The notes below the pieces were generated by a model, which saw nothing but the letters and a program-made list of their open reading frames with translations, had not been told where the DNA came from and made no database searches. Shown here piece after piece: positions 42,426 to 56,602 of a stretch of DNA of 60,000 bases. How positions within the stretch are numbered: position 1 is the stretch's first letter; every line of letters starts with the position of its first letter. The stretch is from Antedon mediterranea. Lineage: Eukaryota > Echinodermata > Crinoidea > Comatulida > Antedonidae. The DNA lies in assembly GCF_964355755.1 (NCBI RefSeq), contig NC_092674.1, positions 31,176,001 to 31,236,000 of the forward strand, in the 5' to 3' direction. The position numbers and the translations under genes were made by a program.

Positions 42426-44844
42426 TATTGTTCTATATTTTTTCCCAAAATTTGTTGAAAACATGTTTATATAATTAATGTTAATATTGTTCTTGATTAA
42501 ATTACAACTGCTCATTAATTTGTTATTAATAAAATTTGATACTTAGGCTCGTCTTTCAATTTTGGGGAAAAAAGTAAAAAACAAAACAAATCACACCTAC
42601 ATAATTAAAGTACGAAACTAGTTAGTTTTGTAATTAAAAAAAAACACAAACACCTTTTATGTATAAATTGGTTATTAAAAGTGTAGTCTAACTATAACCT
42701 ATTGTTCTCTTTGAGGCAATTGCCACTTCTTTTGTGTTTAAAAGCACCAAGTTCTATCAAATAGAAATAAATGGTGTTTTAACCTATTAAACACATCCAC
42801 CAAAACATTCCCTCAGGGCGTGATTGTCGATTTTCTTTTTTTAACTAATAATATTATTTTCATTCATTTGTTTGATGGAATACAATCAATGTTTTAAATC
42901 GTTGGTCATATTACACTGGATGTTGAATTGTTAAAACGTGTGACCAAACATTTTGACCAATTGGAATGGCTAAGTATAATGGTTTGTACTTTGGTAACCT
43001 CCCAGGATGTTAGCGTCGCACGTGGACAATAATTGCGTATTGTGTTTGGTATTACGTGAAACAAAACGGAAAATACAATGAATCAATCGCAGACTTTTAA
43101 GCACTCTAATTTGTTTCTACTTGTGGAAATTAAAAATCACAAAGAAACAAAGAAATGATAACAATAAACAAAATAAAAGATTCAATAAATAGAGATAAAT
43201 ATATTTAATTATATAAAAGATATTGATTAGATAAGCACAATTAATATTGTATAATATATTTATTGATACAAAGATAAACATCAATGGATCATCATCTAAT
43301 ATCAGAAATAAATTAATTCATATAATAATAAAAACATAATAAAAGATAACAAATGTAATAAAATAATAATAAAGTTAAATATTCAAATAAAGTAAAACTA
43401 AACCATGATAAAAGAAACTTAAGTAGTAGACTAAAATAATAAAGAAAGTCTACAAAATTTTGTCAGTAGAATTTTAAAATGCGATATCTGAAAGACAATT
43501 TAGTCTGGGTTGCTGTAACGTGACTTATCATCCCATACTTTGCACAAACACAGGTCAAATCTTAGTCTCAATTAATTCATTTAATTGTAGCTTCATAATC
43601 GCAAGATACTGTCAAATTTCTTCATGGATGAGGTACCAACTTTTTGACATTTGTACAAAAATATATTAGACATATTCCAGTTAACAAACTACTGCAGGAA
43701 GTAATGGTTAACATGTTTGAACTTTTGAACATGAATCTACTAATGTGGGTCTCCATAGTTGATCTGTTTTAGCACGATGCGTATCAATGGATTAATGTTT
43801 TAGCCTTTTTTTCTTTCATTTTTGAATCATACGTCATATAAATATTTGCCGTAATAATGAAATATTATAGTTATTATTTTTAGCCCGCATTAGAGGATTA
43901 AAAAATGTTATCTCTGATGTTGACATCAATTAGAAAGTTATTTGAAAAAAAGGAAAAATCTTTAAAACATAACAAAATTAGTAAAACGGGTGGAACACAA
44001 AATAAGAAAAAATGTTGCTCAAGCTCAAGTGACCAACCCATGAATGACACTCAAACAAGGTTTTTACACAGTAAAAGATGATGATTGTGATGATGATGAT
44101 TGTTGGTACATTAAGTTTAAACTTATTGTAATCAAGTACAAAATCATAACTGTACTAGTTAGTTAAGTTTGTGGTACATCATGTGGTCAAAAAAAGGTGT
44201 TTATTCGCCATGCAACCCCTAAACAATAAGTCCTATACTTATTAATTAGTAGGAATCCTTCATGTGAACTGAAACAGTGTTTATTTTATTGTTTTATTAA
44301 GTGTCAATGTCCTTATTGTCAGCACTACCATTAATTATTATTTAAGCCTTGAGGGTAGTTAAACATTTTAACCAAAGAAGGATAATTGATAAAATATGAC
44401 ACATTTAGTATGGGTGGTCAAGTTTGATGAATATTAATTGTCTATATTAATAATAATACTTAGTAATGAAAAAACTAAGTTAAGTCCAGTTGTTTTGTTT
44501 TAACTGTTGCCTTATAATATGCTTTACTCCATGTGTATATACTGTAGTAATTGTGGTGCTTTAATAAATGATACTGTAGATCTTGTTAATCTTAATTAAT
44601 CATCATCTAATTAATACAAACTTAAGTATAAGTAACCGAAGTGTGTGCTAAATTTGTAATGTTTATGTATTCTTTCTAGTTTTGATTTTGTCATACTGTG
44701 ATTCATTTTGATATTATTACTCTCATCTTCCATAGAATAGCAGACAAAAAACCCACACAATCATTAACTTCACACATGTCATCAATCAAAGGTGATTAAA
44801 ATGTGCATTTCTCAATAAATCCATCAACATTAAATGTAAAATTC

Positions 44845-45052
44845 AATTGGAAAGATTGCTTTGTAATAGATTATTAATGCATGTTTGGAAGAGACTTGAG
44901 GACAAGGGTGGTGATACCATGCCCTTCTTCTGCCAGTCTAAATATATATCAAAAAGAAAGGGTACAATATTTAAATGTTTATTTCCTTTTGTATATAGCC
45001 ACACGGTAAATGCCCTGCCTAGTAGGTTCATCAGCGAGAGGACATGGAATTA
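44845..45052 (+). other. possible retroelement C-terminal relic
   Basis: A plus frame ending ...FPFVYSHTVNALPSRFISER just before a minisatellite loosely resembles the FFP.TV..WN.LP motif near the end of some LINE reverse-transcriptase polyproteins. The match is partial, the residues between are not typical, and the minus strand is open too. Treat as a weak hint only. Confidence 0.18.
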
Positions 45053-45104
45053 AGCTGGTAGGTATCGGGAGTTAAGTTGGACTACAGGACAATTCAGGTG
45101 GATA

Positions 45105-45389
45105 GGTAATACCAGACCAGATACCAAACCTACAGTAGAGAGACAAGTGTCTTAAGAAGTTGGTAATACCAGACCAGATACTAAACCTACAGTAGAGAGA
45201 CAAGTGTCTTAAGAAGTTGGTAATACCAGACCAGATACCAAACCTACAGTAGAGAGACAAGTGTCTTAAGAAGTTGGTAATACCAGACCAGATACTAAAC
45301 CTACAGTAGAGAGACAAGTGTCTTAAGAAGTTGGTAATACCAGACCAGATACCAAACCTACAGTAGAGAGACAAATGTCTTAAGAAGTT
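45105..45389. repeat. 57-bp minisatellite, 5 copies with alternating variant
   Basis: The unit starts GGTAATACCAGACCAGATAC and ends GTGTCTTAAGAAGTT. The base after GATAC alternates C, T, C, T, C along the array, so the real period is a 114-bp dimer. The period is a multiple of three, which keeps a minus frame open (19-residue repeat LSLYCRFGIWSGITNFLRH, with G/S alternating); this is not evidence of coding. Confidence 0.93.
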
Positions 45390-46318
45390 GTAGCATTGAT
45401 CATACAGTAATTTACTATTGTTTGATAACCGTTTGTGGCAACAACAGTTTTTTTTCTTTTAAGGCCAAGCATAGAAGCATGATTTAGGAAGGGGATGTTT
45501 GATTTTCAGTAAATAAAATGATTGGTAATGAATTTATATGATGGTGTAATAAAAATATATTTTATTAGTATATTTGTTATTTTATTATATCACAGTATGT
45601 TATTATTTTCATTTTATTGACAATTATTTCGATTTATTCCTATTGTCCAGAAATCGTCTTGCAATCAGATGAGCAATTCACTTTTATTTTATTGTTTCTT
45701 TGAACTAATAAGATAATTTCCATAATAACAACAACAGCTATATTAAGTAAAGTCTTTCATCTTCAATAACAATCATTTTCCAATTGTTATTATTATTCAT
45801 AATAAACTTAATAAAAACAACATATGAGACTGTTTAGTATTTTATCATTGACTATCAAATAAAATTTAATCTTCTATCTATTTTATCCATTCTTCAATGT
45901 TTTAATAAAACTTAAATGCTTTTTATGCTTTCATCATTTTCACGGCTATTGTTACAGACTCGTGATAATAATAGTTTTTTTTCCTCAATTATATACATTC
46001 AATTTTGTATTAATTGGATGTCTTATAATTGTCTGTGAAAGTACACAGATAGAATCATAATCTAACTGAAAAAAAATAATTAATAATGTAGAAGAATACT
46101 GGGTTATATCATATTGCAAGAAAGATGCACTGATATTAATATTTATGTCAAATATGGTAAATCGATCAATCTACACATCATACCTCACTACATAGTACAG
46201 ATTCTGCCAACATTTAATATTTAAATATTTTTATATATTAACACATTAGGCAAAGAACATTAATTCTAAAATATTTAGATTTTTCTAAATTTATTTTTAA
46301 ATTTTATATTTATCCATG

Positions 46319-46636
46319 TGCCTTGCTTGCTATGCCCCTTTTGCTTTGGCTAGTCCTTACTTAAGGTAAGCATTTGTCCTAGGTTTGCCTTGCTTGCTAT
46401 GCCCCTTTTGCTTTGGCTAGTCCTTACTTAAGGTAAGCATTTGTCCTAGGTTTGCCTTGCTTGCTATGCCCCTTTTGCTTTGGCTAGCCCTTACTTAAGG
46501 TGTGCCTTGCTTGCTATGCCCCTTTTGCTTTGGCTAGTCCTTACTTAAGGTAAGCATTTGTCCTAGGTTTGCCTTGCTTGCTATGCCCCTTTTGCTTTGG
46601 CTAGTCCTTACTTAAGGTAAGCATTTGTCCTAGGTT
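46319..46636. repeat. 67-bp minisatellite, 5 copies, one shortened
   Basis: The unit runs GCCTTGCTTGCTATGCCCCT to GTAAGCATTTGTCCTAGGTT and is GC-richer than its surroundings. The third copy lacks the last ~20 bases and has one substitution; the others are essentially identical. CTTACTTAAGGTAAG within each unit forms a dyad. Confidence 0.93.
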
Positions 46637-46747
46637 TTATTTTATTATTTTATTGTATTCGTATGTCATGCTTTTTATTGAATAAAAGTGGTATGAGAGA
46701 CTCAAAATTAGTACTAAATATAAGAATCATAAACTGTTTTCCTATAA

Positions 46748-46790
46748 CAATCTGTATGGTCAATCTGTATGGTCAATCTGTATGGTCAAT
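46748..46790. repeat. 13-bp tandem repeat, about 3.3 copies
   Basis: CAATCTGTATGGT repeated three times plus CAAT. Confidence 0.9.
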
Positions 46791-48139
46791 ATTGCTAAGA
46801 TTTAACAGTGTATTCATATATTTGAATATGTGTGTTTTTATTATAAATCTTTATGAAAATGTTAACATTAAGATTTCTGTTAACTTTGTAAACACAGCAA
46901 ACCCATCTGGTTGTAAGCCTACACAGTCTTCTTACATAAGTCTCTTTGTTTGGAATAACAATTAAAGAAACTACAGAGCATTTATCTCTAAGACTCTTGA
47001 CCAAACACTTTCATTTCAAAATCTATTAGATTTGGACATTCATGGTGGACAGATGAACTAATATTTTGTTTGATTGAAATTAGGGTTGAAAAGAAAAACA
47101 TATCGTTAATATCAATATTTATCTTTTTTCTGCCTATTTTGATGAATATTCCCTTACACTTCTTTCAATCATCATTTTAATAAACTATATATTTATGTGA
47201 CGAGTAACTTTATAATAATATTAAATTACGGTAGATTAATAGTAATAATAAAAGTTTTAACTTAAAATTGTAGAAAAGCTTCCTTGGATGTACATTAAAT
47301 GGAATTGCCTGTTGTACAGTACTGTATATTAATTTGAAATTGAAAGTTGTTATTAATTAATATACATTTGAAATAAGTTTGATCATAAATGTATTAATAA
47401 AACATCCAATTTATGAGAATCTAGATTAGATATCTAGATGAGATTCGTCACTATATGTATATTATAAGCTAGTGTACTAATAGAATAATCGACTTGGCAG
47501 CATGACATACAATAAAGCATTCTTGCATAAGAAGGTGGCTTGTACTTTAAATCAACCTCGTCTATTAATAATAACATAATCAATTATTAAAGACATGCTT
47601 TATCATTACCTATTGTACAAATGGTATAAACCAAATTAAAGCATAATGTGGTGATTGCTAGCCCGATTCAAAATGCTTGCTAGATTTCTGGTAACAAACA
47701 ACATTACTTATCACCAATAAGTGCTTTCGCTTGGACGCACACAGCTCCGAATCAACCTGGACCGTTCATTAATTCTCATGATTGATACAAAGATATGATA
47801 AATGGAATTGACTACTCAAAAGCAACGCTGGAATTATAGAAATCCAAGAGATATAATCCCTTTACCTAGAAACCTATTTACGATTGATTATCTTTAGTTT
47901 TTATCTTTAACAAACATATCGCAATTCATTACTTTATCTTTCATCTAAAAAATACAAATTCAACTGACCATATGGCGCTGATGGACTCCTCATATCAACA
48001 ATAAGGACATAAAATATTGAACTTTCTTCATGGTCAAAAATAATAGTTAAATCATATTTGATTGGGTGTTACATAAAACTGGACATTATATTATAACGTC
48101 ATAAGTACCACCAACACCTATTATACTAAGTTTTATTTT

Positions 48140-48240
48140 TTTTCTACACTATCAAACTTTATGTGACAAAAAATGTGCCCATATATGGACATGATGATGT
48201 CATATCACTACTATATTTAAGCATATCGCTACCATATATG
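48140..48240. mobile_element. TTAA-type MITE fragment
   Basis: Starts inside the left terminus (TCTACACTATCAAACTTTAT) and keeps GGACATGATGATGTCATATC and CATATCGCTACCATAT, but has no right terminus. Confidence 0.72.
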
Positions 48241-49674
48241 ATGATCTCTAATATAGAACGGTCAATGATCCTATGCTAATTGTTACTCCATGATATGATA
48301 TTATTTAACAAGCTGGTAGTATTATTAGCTATATAAATAAATGATTTGTTTAGAATAATTCTCATTCAATATGTTATAACATATAATTTAAAACATAAAC
48401 TATGGCAATGACACATTGTTCATTCAGTCCTTTTCAACAAATAAAATATTGTGAAAATAAAATAAATCATTAAATAATGTCTTTTAAATAGAAACAAAGG
48501 GTGAGAAGATTAACCACAACGTTAGCTAACACATATATTAGTTGAAAGAAATAATATATATATTTGTTTCAATTATCATAAATGGACGTTTATAAAATTA
48601 CTATGGTGAATTGACCAATTGCAGAGAGTTTTGTAATACAGCGAATTATCTTGGATGTATTGATCGCAAGAGTAAGACAAGTAATTATTTGTCGAATTCT
48701 ATATAGAATTTATACATTTGGCTAATGAGTAAATTGTGGACGTCTGACCACTCAACTGAGTGGTCACAAGTACAACTGCATTAGCTAGGATTAGTGAAAG
48801 ATGGACAGATGCTTGTCCTTGCAGTCAAGCCACTTTATGCCGTACAAATTATTATAGCTGGCAATTCATTTATTATTAACTCAACGTAGCAATATAAATG
48901 TTATTTCTCTTTATTTGTGACTCGATATAAATAAATTAAATACAATAAATTAAATACAATATATATATTTTTGCTATATTTCTTATTTATGATTTGCTAA
49001 CTGTGGACTGCTAGTTTCTTGTGGTACTCTTTATGATTATGTATTTAATAATTTTAAAAACAAATTATCATTATCAATATAAAACGCTTTGGACGCTTCA
49101 TGTGAAATTCCTTTGAAAGAACAACACCAATTGTTTTGTAACTTTAGATAATCCGAAACAGCAGCATTTAATTTGCATTCAGTATTACAGTTATTTTTAA
49201 TCAGCTCTATAGATTCTTGAATATTATATGGAAATATAACAGTATCTTTAATTATAATATGATTAGTCATTGATTTTAATTATATTATAGTAATGTAGAT
49301 CATATTATTATTAAAACTAATGATAAAAAGTAATAATACTTAATAGATACTGTCACAGACTAGCTAAATTAATTTGGTTTTTTTCATTTACTTATACAAC
49401 TCCACAAAAAAGTAGTTTTCATATCTTGTCTGTGGCACATTCAATAAAATTAATTATGTTCATTGCATTCTGCAATGTTTCATTACTTGAAGATTAAATC
49501 TTGGAACTCGATGTACAAAGAAGATGCATCAACTATGGTTATATTTGTTGCCAAGAGTAAAGGGAAGATGGTGAAAGGTAAATTATTGAAAGAAGGAAAA
49601 AAATGAAACAAAAAATAACTGAAAAGAGGAGAGATTTCTAAAAAGATTGAAAGAATTAAAAACTGAAACAAGGG

Positions 49675-49845
49675 AAGAAATGAAAGAAGGAGATAACTGA
49701 AAGAAGAAGAAAAAAAAGATTAAACAAATTAAAAACTAAAATAAGAGGAGAAATGAAAGAAGGAGATAACTGAAAGAAGAAGAAAAAAAAGATTAAACAA
49801 ATTAAAAACTAAAATAAGAGGAGAAATGAAAGAAGGAGTTCGTAA
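49675..49845. repeat. 73-bp purine-rich tandem repeat, about 2.3 copies
   Basis: Unit from TGAAAGAAGGAGATAACTGA through AAGAAGAAAAAAAAGATTAA to AAATAAGAGGAGAAA. It is almost all A and G on the plus strand and sits inside a broader purine-rich stretch from about 49.55 kb. Confidence 0.9.
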
Positions 49846-51679
49846 AGATTGGGAGAATAAAAGAAGTGGAATAGAAATGATTCTAAACAAATTTGTTAAG
49901 TTTAAATTTTCATTCCAATTTAGTTTTGAGTGCCTTTTTGCTACTACTACTGAATTATGACGTATTTAAATATACAAAAAAAACTAGTATTCATCAGTCT
50001 TGGTATTAAGTTAAAGCCAGTTTCCTATTGCCTTCATTTAAATAAAAATTTATATTGATGATTCCTATTTTAATACACATCAACAAAAATTCAAGAAATT
50101 TAGAATTTTAATCAGGCCTACAAGGAAGGCCCAGTAAATTTAAGAGAACATAAAATACTTGTAACAAATTGTCTTTATTTATTGTGGCCAGAAATCCTAA
50201 AATCCTGTCAAGGCCACATGACAACTGCACTTATAAAATTCATAACTCGAAAAGAGTCTTTAAAATGAAAGATTTTAACGGCATTGTTTGAATTAAGAAT
50301 TATCTGAACTATATCCTATAAAGATTTTAATCCGAAAAGAATATTTTCATAGCAATAATATCAAAGATTATCAATAAACTTTTAAGTACTTAGTTTTTAC
50401 ACCTGTTACTAATACTACCCATGCAACTTTTTCAATAAAAAAATAGCATAACCTTTACACAACATAAACCCAAATGATTGGATAATGTTTAATGACATGA
50501 ATAATAGGTCATTATTATTAATTGCAATAACATTTTTATGTGTTTCATTTATATATACCATAAATACTGTGCATATATACTATGAAAACAGTAATTAGAA
50601 TAAATACATTTATTACTTTGTATGTCAGCATAAAATCATAAACAGCTAAATATTAATTTCGCCAAAAAAATAAACAAGACGCATACACGGTTGTTAAATG
50701 CTGTTAGAATATTGCGAAACGTATTGGGTACGGTAGGCCTGTGTAAACATTGAATTATACCACTACGCCAAATTTCAAACGCAGAAATATTGTTTACTTA
50801 TTTATTGAAAATAAGATTATTCAGCGATATTATATACCATATAACGGTGATAAGTCATTTGATTGCCGAGTGAACTCAAATACAGTCACCCTGTTCAAAT
50901 ACAATATCAAATTCAATTCATTTCAGTCAATACTATCAAACAAATCATAATGACCTATGCCAATCACAATAACCAAAGATAGCAAATATAAATGCTACAA
51001 AGTAAATTTTGCGTTATTTACTCTTGGCTATGTGTGTAACAGGTCAAGATATGTATAATACGATCGAGTTTGCGCAAACAGAATAATTGACAAAATTGAA
51101 AACAACAACCGTATAGATTCCTACTTGTAGGAAACTGACAAATTTAAACCACACTCTACAGCAAACATGTTTCTTTGTGTTCCAAAAATCAAAATTTACA
51201 CATTAAACAAAACACTAGCCTAGCCCACCACTACCAAATATACTTTTTAAATAATGGATTAGTAACAAAAGAAAGAAGTTAGTTTGATTCTTAGTTACTC
51301 CTAACAACTACTAAGCTGGAAAGAAAACATTAGTTTGTTCAAAGTTATAATTACCAATTTACTTAACTTGAAAGAGTGAACTCAAAGTAATTCTATTCTT
51401 CCAAAAGGTTAAAATATGTAGGCCAATAAACTGAAACTTAACATAAAGGTGGACAGCTATAGAATCTTTAATCCATGTTTTACCTTATAAAGTATTTACT
51501 TTCAATTTTGAAGATAAAAGAGATTTTATTAATTATTTCTCAAAGTACAATCCTAAATATTTTTATTACTAATTAGTAGAAGATATTTAATTCACAATCA
51601 ACCACTTAAAATATTTAATTATTAAGGAGGACCAATAGAGAAGAAGCAAGTATTACATATTCAACATCCATATACCAGG

Positions 51680-51708
51680 GAGTTGTAAAATAAGTTATTT
51701 TACAACTC
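51680..51708. repeat. perfect 14-bp-arm palindrome
   Basis: GAGTTGTAAAATAA, one G, then TTATTTTACAACTC. A second small hairpin (CTACTGTAG...CTACAGTAG) follows within 35 bases. Neither is tied to a gene. Confidence 0.85.
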
Positions 51709-54164
51709 TCTGCATATGCTACTGTAGAAGCCTACAGTAGATATTGAAAAGTTATAATAGTTTTTCATAAATATATTTGATATTAAAAAATATTTCAAAA
51801 TTAAGCCGATAGTAAATTTTGTAAAATTAATCTACTGCAAAAGTTTTGGGTGAGTGAAAATTCAAGAATTTACAAAAGATTATCAATCAATTAATACTAA
51901 TAATGTTATTAGGTAAAGTAGTAAACATTTACAGCTTCATAAATAATAGCAGTTAGTTGGCTAAATTGATGTTCGTCATTTTCTAATACCATAAATATTG
52001 ATAACTGATATTTATAGAGAATTGAGCAAAGTGCATTTTGCACAAATCTTATCTAGTTAATAAATTTACAAGAAATGAGAACAATATAATTAATTACAAT
52101 AATTTATATTAATATAGTTCACAGATGATGGAATTTATGGTGATACAAAGGAACGCCGAACAATCTGTACTTAGAGGCTTTTGTGTTTGCAATTAATATT
52201 TAGTAGTTGGCATTTAGTATGAAATTCAAATTCTAATTAAGTTTACATTAGCCTTTTTAAGCGAATTGATCATGATAAATTGGTTTACTTTTTTTTGTAG
52301 TTAATGTTGTATGGAGTCTGATTTTTATCTAGATCATCTGTAAAGGAAATTGTAGTCTCGGGAAACCTGAAATTCTTTAATTAAAGTAAATCATCATCAT
52401 AGATATTTTATATAATCAGTTCTATTTAATATTTATTATCACTTTTTCCAAATATAATTTTTTGCTAGTTCACATTAACTTTACAAAACTACATTCTTAT
52501 GATGTATATATTACTAGCCTAGGACACAAAGAAATACTGTCTGACCAAAAGTGGACAGACTAGTCAGCAAATAGAGCAACGATATTTTATAGAGAAACTT
52601 AGCAATCTGGGTTCCTAAAAGTTTATGCAAGCGTATAAGAGTGCTACGTCTTTAAATAGCAAAGCGTTAAAATCAATTTGCCAGTTGCAACTCATTAGGG
52701 CAAGAATTAGTTTTTCTGTTCATTATTTCAATTAATTTACAGTGCTCATTAAACAAAGTCCTAAACAATTCTCAATGTCCAATTATTAATGCTGTAATAA
52801 CCTCAGGAAACATTCACAAAAGTAAAACGAGTTTCGCTTCCTAAAATAAAAAAGAGAAAAAAGCTAGGAAAAGTTGGCACTTACGCCAGCTGTCCTGTTA
52901 CTTTTAACGTGAAACATTGTGTCGAAAGGAAACGAAAACGCTCCATTTGACTGGAACTGTTCTGCTGATTTTTATATCAATAATCAAACAATGGGTTAAC
53001 GAGTTAAAAGCCCTTTTAAAAGCCCTTAATTCTTCCAATTCAACAATTGTATTGTTTCCGACTCAATTTCTATAATTCATTTCACTTATACAATTTCAAA
53101 TACTGTGGAAGAAAAAACTTGCCCGGGGTCAATGAATGGTGGAAAAGAACACTAACAAACACAGTATCAATTTTCTTCCATTTCAATAGAGTAATCCTAA
53201 GTATAGTGTTAATTTAGCATCTTGTAAAATATTCATTCAAGCATTATATTTATTCAAGCTGTTTCTTAATTCTTTCTTTGCAAATAAATTATTTAGCAAG
53301 TTTAGTATGTTTTTCTTTCTTGTACTTAGCCACACCAATATTCTATTATGCAACTTCTGCTCTTTTATTCCTATGTATTTATAAGTACATTTTCAGAAAG
53401 TTTTGTTTATACTTTGTAACACCCTACTTTTAATAGAATTTGTATTTTTATTAAGAATTATTTAAAAAAACAGATTAATAATTTAAGAAAGTAAGTATAC
53501 TAAAACTAATGATTAAAATAAGTAAAAAAATAATATATACTATGTAAATATGTTTCTTGTTAATTAAACCTTCACAATGAAGTTTTGTAAAATAGTAAAA
53601 TCAGTTATGAAAATGAATTTTGTAATAAGGTTCTTTTAATTTATTCTTCTCCAATATTATAGCTAACAAATAATGATTATGAAATCATTTTGAATTAATT
53701 TCAATCTGGTTCTTGGCAGTTTTTAATTTAAATGAATTAAAGAACAGAAGTAAATTACTTTCAATTTATTTGAATTAATTGCAAAATAATAATTATTCAA
53801 ATATTATACAACAAATAGATTATTTCTTTTGATTATATTTCTTAAATTATTAAATTATAAATTATGATTTAATAAATGTCAGAAAGTTTTGTAATTAAAA
53901 TAGCTCAACCTTTGATTAAAACCATATATTCTTGAAGTGTATAATGATAATTTAAACATGTTCATGTTTGCAAAATTAAACAAGTCAATCTTATTCATTA
54001 AATTATTCTTTTCAATTGGTTTTGAGATAGAAAAAAGGATGAGAAGGTGAAAGATGGAAAAAGTAAGTTCTTTCTAATAATATATCAAGTAAAGTCTTGG
54101 GGTTTTGAGATGAAATTCTTTATTTTAACATTTTAAATACACTGTCTACAAAATTCTTTTTTTT

Positions 54165-54235
54165 TTTTTTATTTAATATTTCACCCAGAGGCTGCTCACA
54201 AGGCACAGCCTTAGTCTCCAGGAGCCTCTGCAACA
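54165..54235 (-). mobile_element. possible retroposon 3' end with A-rich tail
   Basis: On the minus strand: CAGAGGCTCCTGGAGACTAA, GGCTGTGCCTTGTGAGCAGC, CTCTGGGTGAAATATTAAAT then an uninterrupted A run. A GC-rich stem-forming end (GAGGCT...AGCCTC) plus poly(A) suggests a short truncated retroposon. Confidence 0.45.
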
Positions 54236-54660
54236 TAACAAATATGAGCTTAGCAACAGAAGGTGGGAATATATAAAATAAAATTCATTTTAAATTTGCT
54301 GAAATATAAACATGTTTTAGTATATCCCACAACACCACAAACACGATTTTGGGGTCCAAAGACCAGACTATCAAGTAGCCCACTTAACCCTCATTATCAT
54401 TCATAATATATTATTTGCGGAGGACCAATCTACAATGTATTTCACATAACAAACACATTCTATGGTTATTCAAAGGCATGTGACAATGGCGGTTGATTTA
54501 TTCAAAATTTTAAAATGATTTATATATCTATTTATAAATGATATATTTACTTTCATTTTAAAGATAGAATTCAGAGCTGGGATACATTATATCTTTTTAT
54601 AGGAATTTTGTAACTAATTTCCATCAATATTTTGTAGATTCAGATTTTGTGGCTTGCAAT

Positions 54661-54800
54661 CTAAAGCTCTGTCTACACTATCAAAAACAAAAAAAAAGTG
54701 TGATGTGGCCAAATATGGTAGTAATATGCCCAAATATGGTAGCGATATGTCTATTATATGGGCACATTACATACATTTTTATAGTGTAGACAGAGATTAA
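54661..54800. mobile_element. TTAA-type MITE copy
   Basis: CTAAAGCTCTGTCTACACTA at the left and TATAGTGTAGACAGAGATTAA at the right, with AAATATGGTAGTAATATGCC-type subrepeats inside. Confidence 0.82.
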
Positions 54801-56493
54801 CATTTCACCCTTACCATCAGGACAAAAATAATTTTTTTTCTTTTTTATTATCGTTTTCACAATTGTTGCAGCAGAACCAATTTAATCAAATTTCCAACTC
54901 ATCCATAAAAAAACAATACAGTTTATAAATTCAATTGTGCTTTTAGGAATTATATACATATTATCTACCGTATATATAAATGGTAGTTATTGCAATTGTA
55001 TAAAACTCAATAACAATATTTTATAGATGTATAAAATAAAAAAAGCCGATTCTAATTCATAAATTTCTATTTTTATGTATTTTGAGTTGATTGCATTTTG
55101 TCTTGAAGTCAATCATTCATCAATTCAAATACATTTTAAAAACTTTGCAAGATTACAATTGCTTAAAATGTACTTTTTTTAATAGTCTTGATGGAATTTT
55201 CAAAATGCAATTGTATAGATTAGGTTTTGAAAACAAGACACCAGTTTACCATCAAGTTGGATTAAACCTGCCAGTTGGCATCTGACAACAGTCATGTAAG
55301 ATTTACAAATGCTTAAGATAAAAGTTATTAGCAACAGTAAAAGAAAAGTAATAAACAAATGACAAACCACTCTTTGAAGGGGGTCTACAGATAATAAAGA
55401 GTGGAGAATAAACACTCTGTACAACATCAAATACAGGAGATTTTATGGGCTTACCTAGAAATAGGCTTCCATTACACTTGTGTGGCCTTACAGGAGTATT
55501 TACCAGTGGATAGCTAGCCAGTAAAATGTATGGAAGAGGTCATATTATGCAGTCAGGTAATATTTGAAGAAGAGAAAACAAACATGATTGAATACTAAAA
55601 GCTCCTAGGACCAAGGATAAGTCAATCTTAAAAGTTGGCTTTAATACCAAAGAAAACAATGAAATGCAAAGTATACTTATAAATTACAAAAATTAAACTT
55701 TAAGTCAATATTTAAAGTGAATTATAACGTTTATTGTTCTTGAAAATACTTAAACTTATTAAATACAGATTTAGTTAATAAATACAAAGTATATTGAACT
55801 ATTGAATGATATGCCTCATGGTTATATTACAGAAACTAAATAACATTATTGCTTGTAACTTACAACATGATACACTGTGAGGTTAGCGTATCATTATTAT
55901 ACACCCCCACACATCTGTTGCACCCCAACCCGCATCAACATTTCACGCCCTTTCTGAAATTACTATACAAGGATTCATACTTCATACAGCACTATGTTCG
56001 GTACAACATCAGATGAATGAATGATTTACGATTTCGCTTTTCCCCCCTTACCAATAAAAGATGTATTTATTACTGTATCAGTTTACTACTTTTATCAGAT
56101 AAAAGTACAATAGGCTGAAGGAGTGAATAATGTTATGTTCTTTAATTGTCTATTCCATTAAAAAACAATATTAATGTTTTTTCCGTCTTAAAAGGGTGAA
56201 ACGAAAATGCTCTCATGCAACCTGGCCTTGGTGAAAAAAACTTGATAAAACAAATTCACCGCTTTCCCCTATGAATTATTAGATGTTTGTGGAACAAAAG
56301 TTAATTACAAAATGATTATCTGAATTGAAAAAGTGTATCTTTTTTAAAGGTGTATTTACACAAGAGTTACTACTAGTTATTGTACATGCGCAGAAAGCGC
56401 TCATGTGCAGTATTATACCCGTGTCGTTAACATCGATGTGTAATAACAAATTTTTTTTTTTTCATTTGAACACAGAACAAATGACTGTTAATT

Positions 56494-56602
56494 ATGATTG
56501 ACGGCAATTTAACAGATAGAAAAAAGATTGGTAACCAGCATAGTTTAACTATGATTGACCGCAATTTCAGATAGAGAAAAGATTGGTAACCAGCATAGTT
56601 TT
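56494..56602. repeat. 57-bp tandem duplication
   Basis: ATGATTGAC(G/C)GCAATTT... through GATTGGTAACCAGCATAGTT, twice, with a few differences and small indels. Confidence 0.9.

Noticed and set aside
45072-45374. 100-codon minus frame with 19-residue repeats
   Set aside because: Explained by the 57-bp period of the minisatellite.
46663-47004. Overlapping plus and minus frames of 100 and 69 codons
   Set aside because: Includes a 13-bp repeat and AT-rich sequence; no motif or splice support on either strand.
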